NCBI GenBank assembly: GCA_013287765.1
Contig: JABDDD010000006.1
Span: 1-59,841 of the forward strand
Source of the DNA: Gammaproteobacteria bacterium
GTDB taxonomy: Bacteria > Pseudomonadota > Gammaproteobacteria > DSM-16500
Direction: 5' to 3'
Length of the DNA: 59,841 nt
Positions within the stretch are counted from its first letter, which is position 1; the number at the start of each line of letters is the position of its first letter. Position numbers and translations under genes: made by a program. The notes under the pieces were generated by a model, which was given only the letters and a program-made list of their open reading frames with translations, ran no database searches and had not been told where the DNA came from. Below are positions 27,085 to 36,967 of this stretch, piece by piece.

Positions 27085-28156
27085 GCACACGATTCCTTGT
27101 CATGTTTGCCATATATGCCTCTATTTGCTGAAAAACAAGGTGTTTAGCTTTTTTACCCGCATAATAAGCTTGATACCAGTTAATCGCCTCTGAAACAGCC
27201 ATTAAAACATTCCATCTCGGATGCCAATTTAATTGTTTTTGTGCTTTAGTGCAATTTAATTTTAATGAAGCACTCTCAGGATGATTTTTTTTATTAATCA
27301 TTTTACATAAAATAGTTTGATTCCAATGATGTGAGATTGCATCAATTATTGCAGAAACAGGGGTAGGTTTAGGATCTAAGGGACCAAAGTTCCAAGCCTC
27401 ACTAAATTGATGAGGATTTGTATATAATTTTTCAGCAAGTAATAAATAGCCCCATAAAGGTTCCAGTACATGTTGCCAAGGACGTATCGCATTGGGATGG
27501 CGTACTTCTAAAGTATTTTTAGTAGTTAATGCTCTGACAATATCGGGTAATAATCTATCGGTCGCCCAATCGCCGCCACCAATGACATTTCCAGCGCGAG
27601 CAGAGGCAATCCCTATTTGTTGTTTAGAAAAAAAAGAAGATCGATATGCATGCGTAATGATTTCAGCGCAGGCTTTACTACTGCTATAAGGATCATTGCC
27701 GCCTAAAGCATTTTGTTCGTTAAAATAGGTATCCATAGTATTCTCATAGCATTTATCACTGGTGACAATAATAATTGCACGTATTGCAGAACAATGTCTT
27801 GCTGCTTCCAAAAGATGCGCGGTACCTAGTACATTAGTGGAAATTGTTTCAATGGGATGTGCATAAGAATAAGGAACTAAAGATTGCGCTGCTAAATGAA
27901 AAATAATTTCAGGTTGGTGAGCAGTAATGGTTTTTAATAAAGTAGGATAATCTCTAATATCGCCATGCAAATGTGTTAGTAGCGAGGGTATATCTGCTTC
28001 AGTAAAAAGATTAGGCGATGAAGGTGGTGCAAGCGAGAAGCCAATTACATTTGCATTTAAAAGATGTAACCACAAAGATAACCAACTGCCTTTAAAGCCG
28101 GTATGCCCGGTGATCAGTACAGTTTTATTTTTCCAAAAATTTACCAAATTTTCCAT
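27065..28156 (-). CDS. rfbG: CDP-glucose 4,6-dehydratase
   Basis: From ATG 28156 the protein has 363 residues. It has [18 protein letters not shown] (about 14-31), [22 protein letters not shown] with the catalytic Thr-Ser-Asp-Lys region, [12 protein letters not shown] with the Tyr-Lys pair, and the [12 protein letters not shown] and [10 protein letters not shown] signatures of RfbG. It converts CDP-glucose to CDP-4-keto-6-deoxyglucose, the branch point for CDP-deoxy and branched sugars. It overlaps rfbF by 16 bases. Confidence 0.93.
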   Translation of the reverse strand: MENLVNFWKNKTVLITGHTGFKGSWLSLWLHLLNANVIGFSLAPPSSPNLFTEADIPSLLTHLHGDIRDYPTLLKTITAHQPEIIFHLAAQSLVPYSYAHPIETISTNVLGTAHLLEAARHCSAIRAIIIVTSDKCYENTMDTYFNEQNALGGNDPYSSSKACAEIITHAYRSSFFSKQQIGIASARAGNVIGGGDWATDRLLPDIVRALTTKNTLEVRHPNAIRPWQHVLEPLWGYLLLAEKLYTNPHQFSEAWNFGPLDPKPTPVSAIIDAISHHWNQTILCKMINKKNHPESASLKLNCTKAQKQLNWHPRWNVLMAVSEAINWYQAYYAGKKAKHLVFQQIEAYMANMTRNRVHDNVNR

Positions 28157-28923
28157 GGTGCTTTCCCTGTGGCCCAAAGTGTTTCTAATTGATTTTTATC
28201 TCTTAGAGTATCCATCGGTTGCCAAAAGCCGCGATGAAAAAAAGCAGTTAATTCATTTTTTAAAACTAAATTTTCAAGCGGTGTTTTTTCCCAGTGTGTT
28301 GAATCATCTTCAATATAGTCAAGCACTTGAGGGGATAATACAAAAAATCCTCCATTGATCCAATGACCATCGCCTTGGGGTTTTTCTTTAAATCCCACTA
28401 TTTTTTGATCTTCGAAGTGAAGCGCACCAAAACGACCCGGGGGTTGCACAGCAGTCATCGTCGCTAGTCGTTTTTTTTGATAATGAAAATCAATTAATTC
28501 TTTTATATTGATATCTGATAATCCATCACCATAAGTCAAACAAAAATCATCTTCTAAATACTTGGAAATTCTTTTAAGACGACCACCTGTCATCGTATTT
28601 TCACCGGTATCCACTAAAGTGACTTTCCAAGGTTCAGCAGTATTTTGATGCACTTTTACCGAATTTTTATTGATGTCTAAAGTAATATCAGACATATGTA
28701 AAAAATAATTCGCAAAATATTCTTTGATGAGATAGCCTTTGTATCCTAAGCAGATAATGAAATCATGAATGCCAAATGTGGAATAAATTTTCATGATATG
28801 CCAAATGATGGGCTTTTCACCAATTTCAATCATAGGTTTTGGCCGCAAAACGGTTGCTTCGCTAATGCGCGATCCGAAGCCTCCTGCTAAGATAACTGCT
28901 TGCATGAATAAATCTTTTATCAT
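28141..28923 (-). CDS. rfbF: Glucose-1-phosphate cytidylyltransferase
   Basis: This 260-residue nucleotidyltransferase has [11 protein letters not shown] (about 10-20), [31 protein letters not shown] near 127, [10 protein letters not shown] near 190 and [14 protein letters not shown] near 231, all typical of RfbF. It makes CDP-glucose from CTP and glucose 1-phosphate. The ATG at 28923 overlaps the previous stop by 4 bases; a shorter start at 28905 (MQAVILAGG) matches usual family length better. Confidence 0.93.
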   Translation of the reverse strand: MIKDLFMQAVILAGGFGSRISEATVLRPKPMIEIGEKPIIWHIMKIYSTFGIHDFIICLGYKGYLIKEYFANYFLHMSDITLDINKNSVKVHQNTAEPWKVTLVDTGENTMTGGRLKRISKYLEDDFCLTYGDGLSDINIKELIDFHYQKKRLATMTAVQPPGRFGALHFEDQKIVGFKEKPQGDGHWINGGFFVLSPQVLDYIEDDSTHWEKTPLENLVLKNELTAFFHRGFWQPMDTLRDKNQLETLWATGKAPWKIW

Positions 28924-30041
28924 GTAGTAATAAGAGGGACATTATACCTTATTTTTAATTTTTTGATAGAGATTGGTAATGTAGAAATAGATTTTTTTAT
29001 TTCTGCGTAATAATTATTATTCATGACTAAAATATCGGTTATTTTTGTGGTTTCAATAGAGGATGGTGCAATAATTTTATGTGCAGTCTTTGCAATGTAG
29101 CCATTTTGTTTTTTAGGATTAATATCGATTAGATAAGATAGATATTTTTTCTGTGGATCAATCAAATTAGCAAAAGTCACGCCTTTTGCTCCTGCCCCCC
29201 AAAGCGCGGTACCCGGTTGAGTCGCTAATTTTTTTTGATAAAAATTTAAAAAATTGACTAATTTTAAAAAATGTTTACAAGATAGGCTATTTGAGCCTGT
29301 AGGTGTAATATGCTTTTTTAAGTGACTTAAGTCAGCGATTAAATAAAGATATTGATCATTAAATAGAAATCCAAGCTCAAATTTATCAAATAAAAAGCTT
29401 AATGACTGTGCGGTAAAATAATTACAATGCTCATAAAAAATATCCCAAAAAGCAACATGGTTTAAGATCCATGCTAAAGAAGGGACTTCAATATAAATTA
29501 AACCACGATAATTAACAGCACTTGCAATCTGATGCAGGAATTCTAATGGATTTTGAATATGTTCTAAAACATGGCGCAAGATAATTATATCGGCTGCTAA
29601 ATGGGGGTAACGGTCACTAAAATAATCTTTAATAATATAAGCATGACGGCCTTCATAGGCTGGATCAAAACCATGAACATTAAATCCAGCGGCAATTAAT
29701 TTTTCTAAAAAAAAACCTTTACCGCAGCCGATTTCTATTATTTTTTTGGATAAAAAAGATTTACTTTTAAATAAACTAATAATATTTGCTAAATAGTGTT
29801 GAAAGTAATCAGAGTGCGCTTGTTCATTTTCATAATGATTATCATACGACATTAATGATGCATCAAATATTGCATTAAAGACAAATCCACAGGCATGGCA
29901 TAATCGCAATTGAATAGCTGCAGTGGGCACAGCTTTAGCTAATTTTTCTGTCGTATATACTTTATTTTGAAAAAGCGGTGCATCATAGACGGAATAGACT
30001 AGGCTAGTTTGCAAAGATTGACAAAGTGGACAAGCAGTCAT
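28920..30041 (-). CDS. C-methyltransferase-like SAM enzyme (second copy)
   Basis: This 373-residue protein has an N-terminal zinc knuckle of two CxxC pairs (CPLC near 4 and CHAC near 49), a methyltransferase core with [15 protein letters not shown] near 102, and [31 protein letters not shown] follows near 204, where the Glu-His pair lines up with the catalytic Glu-His of NDP-sugar C-3 methyltransferases (TcaB9/TylC3 type). The C-terminal third looks like the ligand domain ([13 protein letters not shown]). It may methylate a CDP-keto-sugar or act on a different keto-sugar from the partner at 31446-32663. Confident as to family, not substrate. Confidence 0.8.
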   Translation of the reverse strand: MTACPLCQSLQTSLVYSVYDAPLFQNKVYTTEKLAKAVPTAAIQLRLCHACGFVFNAIFDASLMSYDNHYENEQAHSDYFQHYLANIISLFKSKSFLSKKIIEIGCGKGFFLEKLIAAGFNVHGFDPAYEGRHAYIIKDYFSDRYPHLAADIIILRHVLEHIQNPLEFLHQIASAVNYRGLIYIEVPSLAWILNHVAFWDIFYEHCNYFTAQSLSFLFDKFELGFLFNDQYLYLIADLSHLKKHITPTGSNSLSCKHFLKLVNFLNFYQKKLATQPGTALWGAGAKGVTFANLIDPQKKYLSYLIDINPKKQNGYIAKTAHKIIAPSSIETTKITDILVMNNNYYAEIKKSISTLPISIKKLKIRYNVPLITT

Positions 30042-30952
30042 TTTGTGTGCTCTTTAGCTATTTGATGCCAAAATAAATAAATACGATCTAATTCCTCTTC
30101 TAATGTTTGTTTAGTTTTTAACGAAAATTTTTTAAATTTTGTTAAATCAGGCACAAAACGATCTGTTGATGTTGAAGATAATTCAAAATGTGGCGGTGCC
30201 CATTTTTGAAAATAACGTTGATGGATAATTTTGGCAAGCTCTGCTAAGGTAAACTCATGGCTGCTGCCGATATTTAGTTTTCCTTTCAGTGGTTGATGTA
30301 AGAGTGCAATTAAACTTTCTGCAATATAATCAATATGGGTATAATTTCGCACGGCACTCGCATTATGAATAATAGGCACTTTACCTTTTAGATAAGTATT
30401 AAAAATATAAGGTATTAGACGATTTTCATTTTCATAAGGACCAAATAAATTAAATAATCGTACCCAACAAAATTCAGCATGTGTGGGATGGGTTAATTTC
30501 AGTCGTTCAATCAACTCACACGTTTGTTTTTTAGCAAGACCATATAATGTTGCCGGTAAGATAGCAGTTTTGTCTTCATGGCATTCTTCAGTATTTGTGG
30601 TATATTCAGCAGAACTACCAATTAAAATCGCTTTTTTGCCACCGGCCGTACTAAAAGCATGATATAACATGGCGCTTGCTGATATATAAGGTATATTTTG
30701 AATAGATATCCAAAAAATAGGATGTTCCACAAACCAGGCCAGATGCAATAAATAATCTGCTTTAATTTTTTGAGTTAAAGCAATTGTGTCGTCTATATTT
30801 AAAATATCACACGCATGAGAGATGATATTTTTTGCAGAAGTTGGAATAGCTGTGCGACTGATCGTATGAACTTCAAAGGGCATTTCTTTTAGTTTTTCAA
30901 TGCAGGCTCGCCCGATAAAACCTGAGGCACCTGTGATAAGTATTTTTTCCAT
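30038..30952 (-). CDS. NAD-dependent reductase/epimerase of the CDP-sugar branch
   Basis: From ATG 30952 (GGAAAG upstream) the protein has about 304 residues. It has ILITGASGFIGRACIEKL, LLHLAWFV, IGSSAEY with a catalytic serine, YGLAKKQTCELIERL and RLFNLFGPYENENRL. It belongs to the extended SDR group of 4-ketoreductases in deoxysugar synthesis. It lies between the RmlC-like epimerase and the second C-methyltransferase. It probably reduces the C4 keto group after methylation; this is inferred from position. Confidence 0.8.
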   Translation of the reverse strand: MEKILITGASGFIGRACIEKLKEMPFEVHTISRTAIPTSAKNIISHACDILNIDDTIALTQKIKADYLLHLAWFVEHPIFWISIQNIPYISASAMLYHAFSTAGGKKAILIGSSAEYTTNTEECHEDKTAILPATLYGLAKKQTCELIERLKLTHPTHAEFCWVRLFNLFGPYENENRLIPYIFNTYLKGKVPIIHNASAVRNYTHIDYIAESLIALLHQPLKGKLNIGSSHEFTLAELAKIIHQRYFQKWAPPHFELSSTSTDRFVPDLTKFKKFSLKTKQTLEEELDRIYLFWHQIAKEHTK

Positions 30953-30954
30953 TA

Positions 30955-31446
30955 TTAACTTTCCATTGTTGGCAAAAGCCATGTTAAATTTGGCACTGAA
31001 AAAGGTGAAATCTCTACAGCAGCCTTTGGCTGATGCATTTCATCCATCATGTAAAAAACTTCGCTATTATCTGCTAAGACTTGATAACCATGAGCAAATC
31101 CTTTAGGAATATACAGCATTTTTCCATTTTGTTGAGATAATTCTTCTGCATGCCACTGTTGAAAAGTAGGAGAACTTTCGCGTAAATCAATTAAAACATC
31201 CCATATTTTCCCTTGGGTGCAACGAATTAATTTAGTTTCCTGAAAGGGGCTTTTTTGAAAATGCATGCCGCGAATAAGACCTTTTTTTAAATTAAATGAC
31301 GTGCTGCATTGCAAAAAGTGTGTCACAAGACCTTTTTTTTTAAATTCTTCAATGCAAAAAGTTCTAGCAAAATGTCCGCGTTGATCGATTTTTAATTCAA
31401 GCGTAATTAAAAAAGCACCTGATAAAGGAAGTTCAGTAAATTTCAT
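30955..31446 (-). CDS. RmlC-like sugar epimerase lacking the usual catalytic tyrosine
   Basis: This 163-residue cupin of the dTDP-4-keto-6-deoxyglucose 3,5-epimerase family is shorter than RmlC (185 residues at 48843-49400). RGMHFQ (catalytic His), IWDVLIDLR and KMLYIPKGFAHGYQ are kept. The family Tyr in TDFYSPAHE aligns with MDEMHQPKA, where it is His. It most likely epimerises one carbon of a CDP-4-keto sugar around the C-methylation step. One-base overlap with the gene before it (31446). Confidence 0.78.
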   Translation of the reverse strand: MKFTELPLSGAFLITLELKIDQRGHFARTFCIEEFKKKGLVTHFLQCSTSFNLKKGLIRGMHFQKSPFQETKLIRCTQGKIWDVLIDLRESSPTFQQWHAEELSQQNGKMLYIPKGFAHGYQVLADNSEVFYMMDEMHQPKAAVEISPFSVPNLTWLLPTMES

Positions 31447-32663
31447 TATTTTATCTCAAGTTGTGGAATAGGTATAATAAATTGCCCACCCATTTCGCGA
31501 TAAGCGAATTGTTCTTTTAATATTTCCTCGAAAAAATTCCAAGTGAGCAATAAAGTAAAGTCAATTTTTTCTGTGATCAATCGTTCTGGGGGATAAATCG
31601 GTAAATAATTGCCGGGTGTATAAAGTCCTTGTTTAGTAGGGCTTTTATCAACCACAAAATCAATTAATTCAGCACCAATACCAAAATAATTTAATAAAGT
31701 AGAACCTTTTGCAGAAGCGCCATAGGCTGCTATTTTTTTACCTTGTTGTTTTATAGAATAGAGTAATTCTTTTAAAGTACTTTTTAAATTATTTATTTTT
31801 TTTATAAAAGGTTGATAATAATTAAGTGAATGGATATCTAATTTTTTTTCATGAGATAAATATTTTTCTAATAAAGCGGCAGAAGATTGACTTTGATTGC
31901 ATTCTATCGTTAAGCGCAATGAACCGCCGTGAATAGGGATTTCTATTAAATTTTTTATGATTAAATGATGGCGCGAAAATAAAGCCTCTAAAGCGGTTAA
32001 AGAAAAATAATAAACATGCTCATGATAAATAGTATCAAATTCACCCTGTTCGACTAATTTAAGTAAATAGGGAACTTCAATAATTGCTTGACCCTTTGGT
32101 TTTAATAGTATTTTAATACCTTGCACAAAATCATTAATATCGGGTGCATGAGCCAACACATTATTAGCATGAATAATATCTGCTTGCATGCCTTCTTTGA
32201 CTAATTGATTAGCCAAATGGGTACTAAAATATTCACTGATAGTTGGAATATTTTTTAATCTAGCAAACGCTGCAATATTTTTTGCAGGCTCAATGCCCAA
32301 TATTTTAAAATTTTTATGTAAATAATGCTGCAATAAGTATCCATCATTACTTGCAATTTCAATAATAGTTGCATCTTTTTCAGGTAAATTGTTTAAAACA
32401 GTTGCTACTGTTTTTTGTGCCATTTGCACCATGGTATTTGAATTTGAAGAAAAATAAAGATATTCATCATATAAAGATTGTGGTGAAATTGTTTCTTTCA
32501 GCTGTACTAATGCACAATGCGTACATAACATCATTTCCAGTGGAAAATGTGGTTCTGTTAAAGATAAATCTTCTTGCTTTAAAAGACGATTAGCAAGCGG
32601 CATGTTTCCAAATGAAAAGAGTGGAATAACTTGTTGGGCTAAACAGTTCTTACAATTTGTCAT
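31446..32663 (-). CDS. NDP-hexose C-3 methyltransferase (TylC3/TcaB9 type)
   Basis: This 405-residue protein has a four-cysteine N-terminal zinc site (CKNC near 4, CTHC near 47). The methyltransferase domain has IIEIASNDGYLLQHY near 96 and IIHANNVLAHAPDI. The catalytic pattern IYHEHVYYFSLTALEAL near 211 keeps the Tyr, Glu and His described for TcaB9. A C-terminal domain has AAYGASAKGSTLLNYFGI. It adds a methyl branch to a 4-keto-deoxysugar. Next to RfbF and RfbG this predicts a CDP-linked 3-C-methyl-6-deoxyhexose; virenose of Coxiella LPS is a known sugar of this kind. Confidence 0.88.
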   Translation of the reverse strand: MTNCKNCLAQQVIPLFSFGNMPLANRLLKQEDLSLTEPHFPLEMMLCTHCALVQLKETISPQSLYDEYLYFSSNSNTMVQMAQKTVATVLNNLPEKDATIIEIASNDGYLLQHYLHKNFKILGIEPAKNIAAFARLKNIPTISEYFSTHLANQLVKEGMQADIIHANNVLAHAPDINDFVQGIKILLKPKGQAIIEVPYLLKLVEQGEFDTIYHEHVYYFSLTALEALFSRHHLIIKNLIEIPIHGGSLRLTIECNQSQSSAALLEKYLSHEKKLDIHSLNYYQPFIKKINNLKSTLKELLYSIKQQGKKIAAYGASAKGSTLLNYFGIGAELIDFVVDKSPTKQGLYTPGNYLPIYPPERLITEKIDFTLLLTWNFFEEILKEQFAYREMGGQFIIPIPQLEIK

Positions 32664-33979
32664 TGGGAAACCTTTAATTTATTTTTACAATGAACAAGGA
32701 AATCATAATAACGATCCACATGGGTGCTGATAGCGTAAATAGTATGTGCCATTATTTCTTCGCCAAATACATATAAATATGACCAAGTTTTATCGGATAG
32801 TATTTCATCTTTTAGTGCAAGTGATGAAAGACCACAGGCAAGCGCACCCGAATGATGATTAATAGCGATATCTATATTAGGTAAATATTCAAGTGCCATT
32901 AGGCGAATCCGCTTATGCATGTCTCGCATAGATTCTGTTGATTGAACTGCAGGTGGCTCTAGTAATATAGTGTTTATTTGCTTAATTAAAGCGGGGAATT
33001 GATCCGAGACATTATTTTTTAATAATTGAGCGTGGGATAACCAATCTGTTAATAAATTACGACACTCTGCGAGTTGTTTGGCAAGTGCGATATAGAGGGA
33101 CTGTGTGTTAAAGGGTTTTACGGGTATGTTTTTTGCTGCCATTTGTTTGTTGCATCTGGCAAAAGTGGCAGCTAAATGATTGATTGAAAGTGGAAGCGTA
33201 TTAACCGTTTCAGAAAAAAAATCAAAATCACCAAACTCAGCAAAAAATTCTTTGGCAGCAGCTCCCAAAGCTGCATTTGAACCAATGCTATGATCAGAAA
33301 TACCTCGCACGCTTAAAGGGCGGTTGATTACACGAATTTTTTCACAGACTTGTGTTGAAATCCAAGCAAAAGAATAATCGGGCGCGATGGGAAAAAATAA
33401 CTTTCCAATCTGTTTGCGATAATTTTCAAAAAAATCACGATTTGCAACACAATTGACTAACTTTGGAATAGGTGCACTCCAGAGGAAATTGAAATGCGCC
33501 AATTGCTGATGCTGGTTATTAGCAGGAATATCTTCTATTAATTGATTACCAAAATTAAAAAGCAATAATATATTTTTTAAAGAATGATCATTCCAATCTG
33601 GATAATAATAAATAGCATCTTGCCAACTGACAATAGGGGGGGTATCGTGCAGTGCTTCTTTGGCAATAGTTGCCAAGGCAGAAGGCACCAGGGCATCGTC
33701 ATCACATAAATAAGTGACATATTGCCCCCTCGCTTTTTGCCAGGCAAATTCCCAGTTATCAGGCATAGTCAGGGTTTCATTTGTCTCAAAATAACGTACA
33801 CGATTATTTGCAAGATTATGCACAACTTCGCGCGTATTATCTTGGCAGTTATTGGCAACGATGATAATCTCATAATCGTCAAATTGTTGATTTAGCGCAC
33901 TTTGTAATGCATGGGGTAATAAATGGGCGCGATTCCGTGTGGGAATCACGATAGAAAATAAAGGAGACTTCACTGTCAT
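32660..33979 (-). CDS. GT2 glycosyltransferase, first gene of the long minus operon
   Basis: This 439-residue protein has an N-terminal GT2 domain (about 8-240): FSIVIPTRNRAHLLPHAL, VANNCQDNT, ARGQYVTYLCDDDAL as the metal motif near 95, and a later ISTQVCEK region. The C-terminal 190 residues are helical and of unknown function, with possible coiled-coil segments. It opens the minus-strand block A, with a TATAAT box at 34007-34012. AAGAGA precedes ATG 33979. It overlaps the C-methyltransferase by 4 bases. Confidence 0.82.
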   Translation of the reverse strand: MTVKSPLFSIVIPTRNRAHLLPHALQSALNQQFDDYEIIIVANNCQDNTREVVHNLANNRVRYFETNETLTMPDNWEFAWQKARGQYVTYLCDDDALVPSALATIAKEALHDTPPIVSWQDAIYYYPDWNDHSLKNILLLFNFGNQLIEDIPANNQHQQLAHFNFLWSAPIPKLVNCVANRDFFENYRKQIGKLFFPIAPDYSFAWISTQVCEKIRVINRPLSVRGISDHSIGSNAALGAAAKEFFAEFGDFDFFSETVNTLPLSINHLAATFARCNKQMAAKNIPVKPFNTQSLYIALAKQLAECRNLLTDWLSHAQLLKNNVSDQFPALIKQINTILLEPPAVQSTESMRDMHKRIRLMALEYLPNIDIAINHHSGALACGLSSLALKDEILSDKTWSYLYVFGEEIMAHTIYAISTHVDRYYDFLVHCKNKLKVSQ

Positions 33980-34006
33980 AAATTCAATTCTCTTGTAAAT
34001 ATTTCT

Positions 34007-34012
34007 ATTATA
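34007..34012 (-). promoter_or_regulatory. -10 box for block A (minus operon)
   Basis: A perfect TATAAT on the minus strand lies 28 bases before ATG 33979, in the 111-base divergent gap. I see no good -35 at 16-18 bases; an activator or a weak -35 may be used. Confidence 0.4.
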
Positions 34013-34029
34013 TTTCGTTGCTATAAATA

Positions 34030-34058
34030 TAGACTAATATTATAAACTTACCTATACT
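34030..34058 (+). promoter_or_regulatory. Promoter of the fcl gene
   Basis: TAGACT (34030-34035, 4 of 6 to consensus) and TATACT (34053-34058) are spaced by 17 bases and give a leader of about 26 bases to ATG 34091. GAGAAG at 34079-34084 is the ribosome site. Confidence 0.45.
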
Positions 34059-34090
34059 ACTATAGCTTAAGCAAATTTGAGAAGAAAAAA

Positions 34091-35038
34091 ATGGATAAAA
34101 GTCAAAAAATTTATATTGCGGGTCACCGAGGACTGGTGGGTTCTGCAATTGTACGTACGCTCAATCAAGCAGGCTTTAATAATCTTATATATAAAACCCA
34201 TGCAGAACTTGATCTCACGCATCAAGATCAAGTCAATGATTTTTTTGTAAGGCAGCGTCCTGATCTAGTTTTTTTAGCAGCCGCGAAAGTAGGGGGCATT
34301 CATGCTAATAATACTTATCGGGGTGAATTTATTTACGAAAATTTAATGGTGCAAAATAATGTTATTACCGCTGCGAAAAATAATCAAGTCAAACGATTGT
34401 TATTTTTAGGCAGTTCTTGTATCTATCCTCGTGATTGTATGCAACCTATGAAAGAAGAGTATCTCTTAACCGGGCCTTTAGAATATACCAACGAACCTTA
34501 CGCTCTAGCAAAAATTGCTGGGATCAAATTATGTGAAGCTTATAACAATCAATATGGGACTGATTTTGTGTCAGTCATGCCGACTAATTTATATGGGCCT
34601 AATGATAATTTTGATTTAGAAACCTCACATGTTCTACCGGCCTTAATGCGTAAAGTACATGAAGCAAAAAAGACTTCACAAAAAAGTGTTATTATTTGGG
34701 GCACGGGAAAACCTCAGCGTGAATTTTTACACGTGGATGACTTAGCATCGGCTTGTTTATTTATTATGAATAAAACAGGCTTCACTGATATGGTGAATAT
34801 TGGTTCCGGACAAGAGGTGACTATTCGAGAATTGACAGAAATGATTTGTGAGATTGTCGGATTTGAAGGTGAAATTATTCATGATACCAGCAAGCCAGAT
34901 GGTACGCCGCGTAAATTATTAGATACCCTAAAAATTAATCAATTAGGCTGGCAGTCGAAAATAAAATTAAAAGATGGGTTGAGACAGACTTATCAATGGT
35001 TTCTTGAAAATAAAATATTTGAGAAAGTGGCTAGTTAG
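34091..35038 (+). CDS. fcl: GDP-L-fucose synthase-like epimerase/reductase
   Basis: This 315-residue SDR has [15 protein letters not shown] (about 11-25), [12 protein letters not shown] near 68, the catalytic GSSCIYP near 108, YALAKIAG near 137 and [10 protein letters not shown] near 165, all Fcl/WcaG signatures. It epimerises and reduces GDP-4-keto-6-deoxymannose to GDP-L-fucose; homologues in other loci make GDP-6-deoxyheptose variants. Its Gmd partner could be the intact gene at 37403-38422, since the copy at 4406 is frameshifted. Confidence 0.9.
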   Translation: MDKSQKIYIAGHRGLVGSAIVRTLNQAGFNNLIYKTHAELDLTHQDQVNDFFVRQRPDLVFLAAAKVGGIHANNTYRGEFIYENLMVQNNVITAAKNNQVKRLLFLGSSCIYPRDCMQPMKEEYLLTGPLEYTNEPYALAKIAGIKLCEAYNNQYGTDFVSVMPTNLYGPNDNFDLETSHVLPALMRKVHEAKKTSQKSVIIWGTGKPQREFLHVDDLASACLFIMNKTGFTDMVNIGSGQEVTIRELTEMICEIVGFEGEIIHDTSKPDGTPRKLLDTLKINQLGWQSKIKLKDGLRQTYQWFLENKIFEKVAS

Positions 35039-35129
35039 TTGCTGGCGTGAAAGAGGAAAATCCGACATGCTCGCGAAGGAGGGGATCCATTCTGAATAAG
35101 TGAATTTTTTAATTTCTCGCTAGCAACTA
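35036..35129. repeat. Imperfect inverted repeat with a degenerate REP-like core
   Basis: Arms TAGTTGCTGGCG (35036-35047) and CGCTAGCAACTA (35118-35129) are complementary over 12 positions with one G-T pair, and the left arm includes the fcl stop. Between them 35064-35090 reads, on the minus strand, like a worn copy of the common TGGATCCCCGCCTTCGCGG palindrome. The element fills most of the 113-base gap between fcl and the next gene. It may be a decayed mobile palindrome or a processed hairpin; weak support. Confidence 0.4.
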
Positions 35130-35151
35130 GTCAATGGAGTAACAGATTATT

Positions 35152-36879
35152 ATGATTTTATTTAGTATAAAATTATTTGTTAGAAATTATTTGTTAGTAC
35201 TTCTGTTTTTTAGTGTTTTAGCAATTTCTATTTTGTCACCTATTGCTTCCAATAAATATCTTCCCTCTAATGAATTGATTATTCATACTGGGTCTATTGT
35301 CCAAGCTAAAATGGCTCTAGATCAAGGGCAATTTCCAATAAGAATTGCCCCTTGGCAGCATCAGGGTTGGGGTAATGCGTGGTTTCAATATTATTCACCA
35401 TTCCCCTATACAATAGCAGGTGCCATTTATAAATGGATTGTTCCAAAAAATCCCTATCTTGCATTAAAATTAATGCTTTGGTTAAGTATAGTATTAGGGA
35501 GTACCTATTTTTATTTTTTAATCGCTTGGATGATTCAGTCTGAAGCGATAGCCCTTTTATCAGCTACTGTCTATACCCTATCGCCATATTATATTCTTAA
35601 TATTCACGCGCGAGGTGATTTTACTGAAGCCATTGCGCAGATGCTGGTACCTATAGTTTTATATTATACTTTACGTTTATTTTTCTGTTGCAAATTTAGT
35701 TTATACTATTCAATTCTTACTGCAATTGCATGGTGTATGTTAGCCTGTACTTGCATTATTACCTATGTATACTCTTCTTTTTTTATTTCTATACTTTTGC
35801 TATTAATTGGCATTCAAAATCGTCCCTTTCTGACAAGAATAACCTATGTGGGTGCAGCGTATTTATATGGCATTATGCTAGCAGGTTATTATATTATTCC
35901 AATAATTTTATTTGAAAAATATTTAAAAATTGATTCACTTTTAAATTATTTTGAACAATATAATTGGCTGACTTCTTTACCGGCATTGTTTTCAATTAAA
36001 GCGCTTAGCCCAATGCCTTTGCCGGGTAATAATCTTCTAACCACAGCCAATCTGTATTTTTCCGTAGGATTACCTATTTTATTAGGTACTGGGACGATTC
36101 TTTATGTTTTATGTAATCGTTTTCAACAAGTCAATAAAAACGATAGCGATTGGATTATATCTTTATTGCTGGTATTTTCTATGGCATTTATTGCTGTATG
36201 GACACCGTTTGATTTTTGGATGTATCTCCCTAAATTTCTGACAGTTTCACAATTTAGTTATAGATTACTAACCGTTGTTATGTGGAGCGGTGCTATTTTA
36301 TTTGCTTTTTCTTTATTGTATTTATTTCATAATAAATTTGATGCTCGCCATGCTTTTGTAGGCCTTATTATTATTCTTATTAGTAGTGCTTCATGGATAC
36401 CGAATCAGGCGGGTTCTTTAGAAGTAAGAAATATTATTGCTAATCCCAGTCTAGGTTACGGAGAAAGTCACTTTCTCATTTCTAATAAAGTTATTACTGT
36501 GCCGATTGATGCTAGTTTAAAAGTTTTTTCTGTAGAAGATGCAGGAAAAAATTGTACCCATAAGGGTCGGGACACAATATGTAACATTATTGTTGCCTCA
36601 AAAAATACTCTTATTCAACTTCCTATTTTATATTATCCAAAACAATTGCATATCACAGCAAATAATAAAATAATAGACTATTACCCCTCACCATATGATT
36701 CTTATTTGCTAGCCAGTTTAAAGTTACCACCAGGTCATTATACTATCCAAAGCTATTTTCAAGGGATAGAGTGGGCAAACTGGATCAGTATTCTAGCGTG
36801 GTCATTGCTAGGGTTCTCAATAGTGTTTAGTCTGTTTCGATGGGATGGTTTTTTTAAAATAAAATATCTAAAAAAATAA
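35152..36879 (+). CDS. Membrane protein, PTPS-related GT-C-like
   Basis: This 575-residue protein has about eleven membrane helices, then a C-terminal periplasmic beta part (about 430-540) and one last helix. The first loop has NELIIHTGSIVQAKMALDQG and FPIRIAP, then GWGNAWFQYYSPFPY, a pattern I associate with the 6-pyruvoyl-tetrahydropterin-synthase-related (PF10131) membrane family and YfhO/GT-C proteins. It is likely a lipid-linked sugar transferase or polymer-modifying enzyme in the periplasm. Start ATG 35152, GGAG about 12 bases upstream. Confidence 0.75.
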   Translation: MILFSIKLFVRNYLLVLLFFSVLAISILSPIASNKYLPSNELIIHTGSIVQAKMALDQGQFPIRIAPWQHQGWGNAWFQYYSPFPYTIAGAIYKWIVPKNPYLALKLMLWLSIVLGSTYFYFLIAWMIQSEAIALLSATVYTLSPYYILNIHARGDFTEAIAQMLVPIVLYYTLRLFFCCKFSLYYSILTAIAWCMLACTCIITYVYSSFFISILLLLIGIQNRPFLTRITYVGAAYLYGIMLAGYYIIPIILFEKYLKIDSLLNYFEQYNWLTSLPALFSIKALSPMPLPGNNLLTTANLYFSVGLPILLGTGTILYVLCNRFQQVNKNDSDWIISLLLVFSMAFIAVWTPFDFWMYLPKFLTVSQFSYRLLTVVMWSGAILFAFSLLYLFHNKFDARHAFVGLIIILISSASWIPNQAGSLEVRNIIANPSLGYGESHFLISNKVITVPIDASLKVFSVEDAGKNCTHKGRDTICNIIVASKNTLIQLPILYYPKQLHITANNKIIDYYPSPYDSYLLASLKLPPGHYTIQSYFQGIEWANWISILAWSLLGFSIVFSLFRWDGFFKIKYLKK

Positions 36880-36967
36880 CTAGTTAACAATAAAAACGAT
36901 GCCAAAATTGAGAGAGCTGCCTACTTTTGTATGCTGTGGTTTTAATTCTTGTATTATATTAATATAT

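Noticed and set aside
30955-31446. Second rhamnose RmlC
   Set aside because: Catalytic Tyr missing, shorter, and located with CDP-sugar genes while a full RmlC lies in the rml operon.
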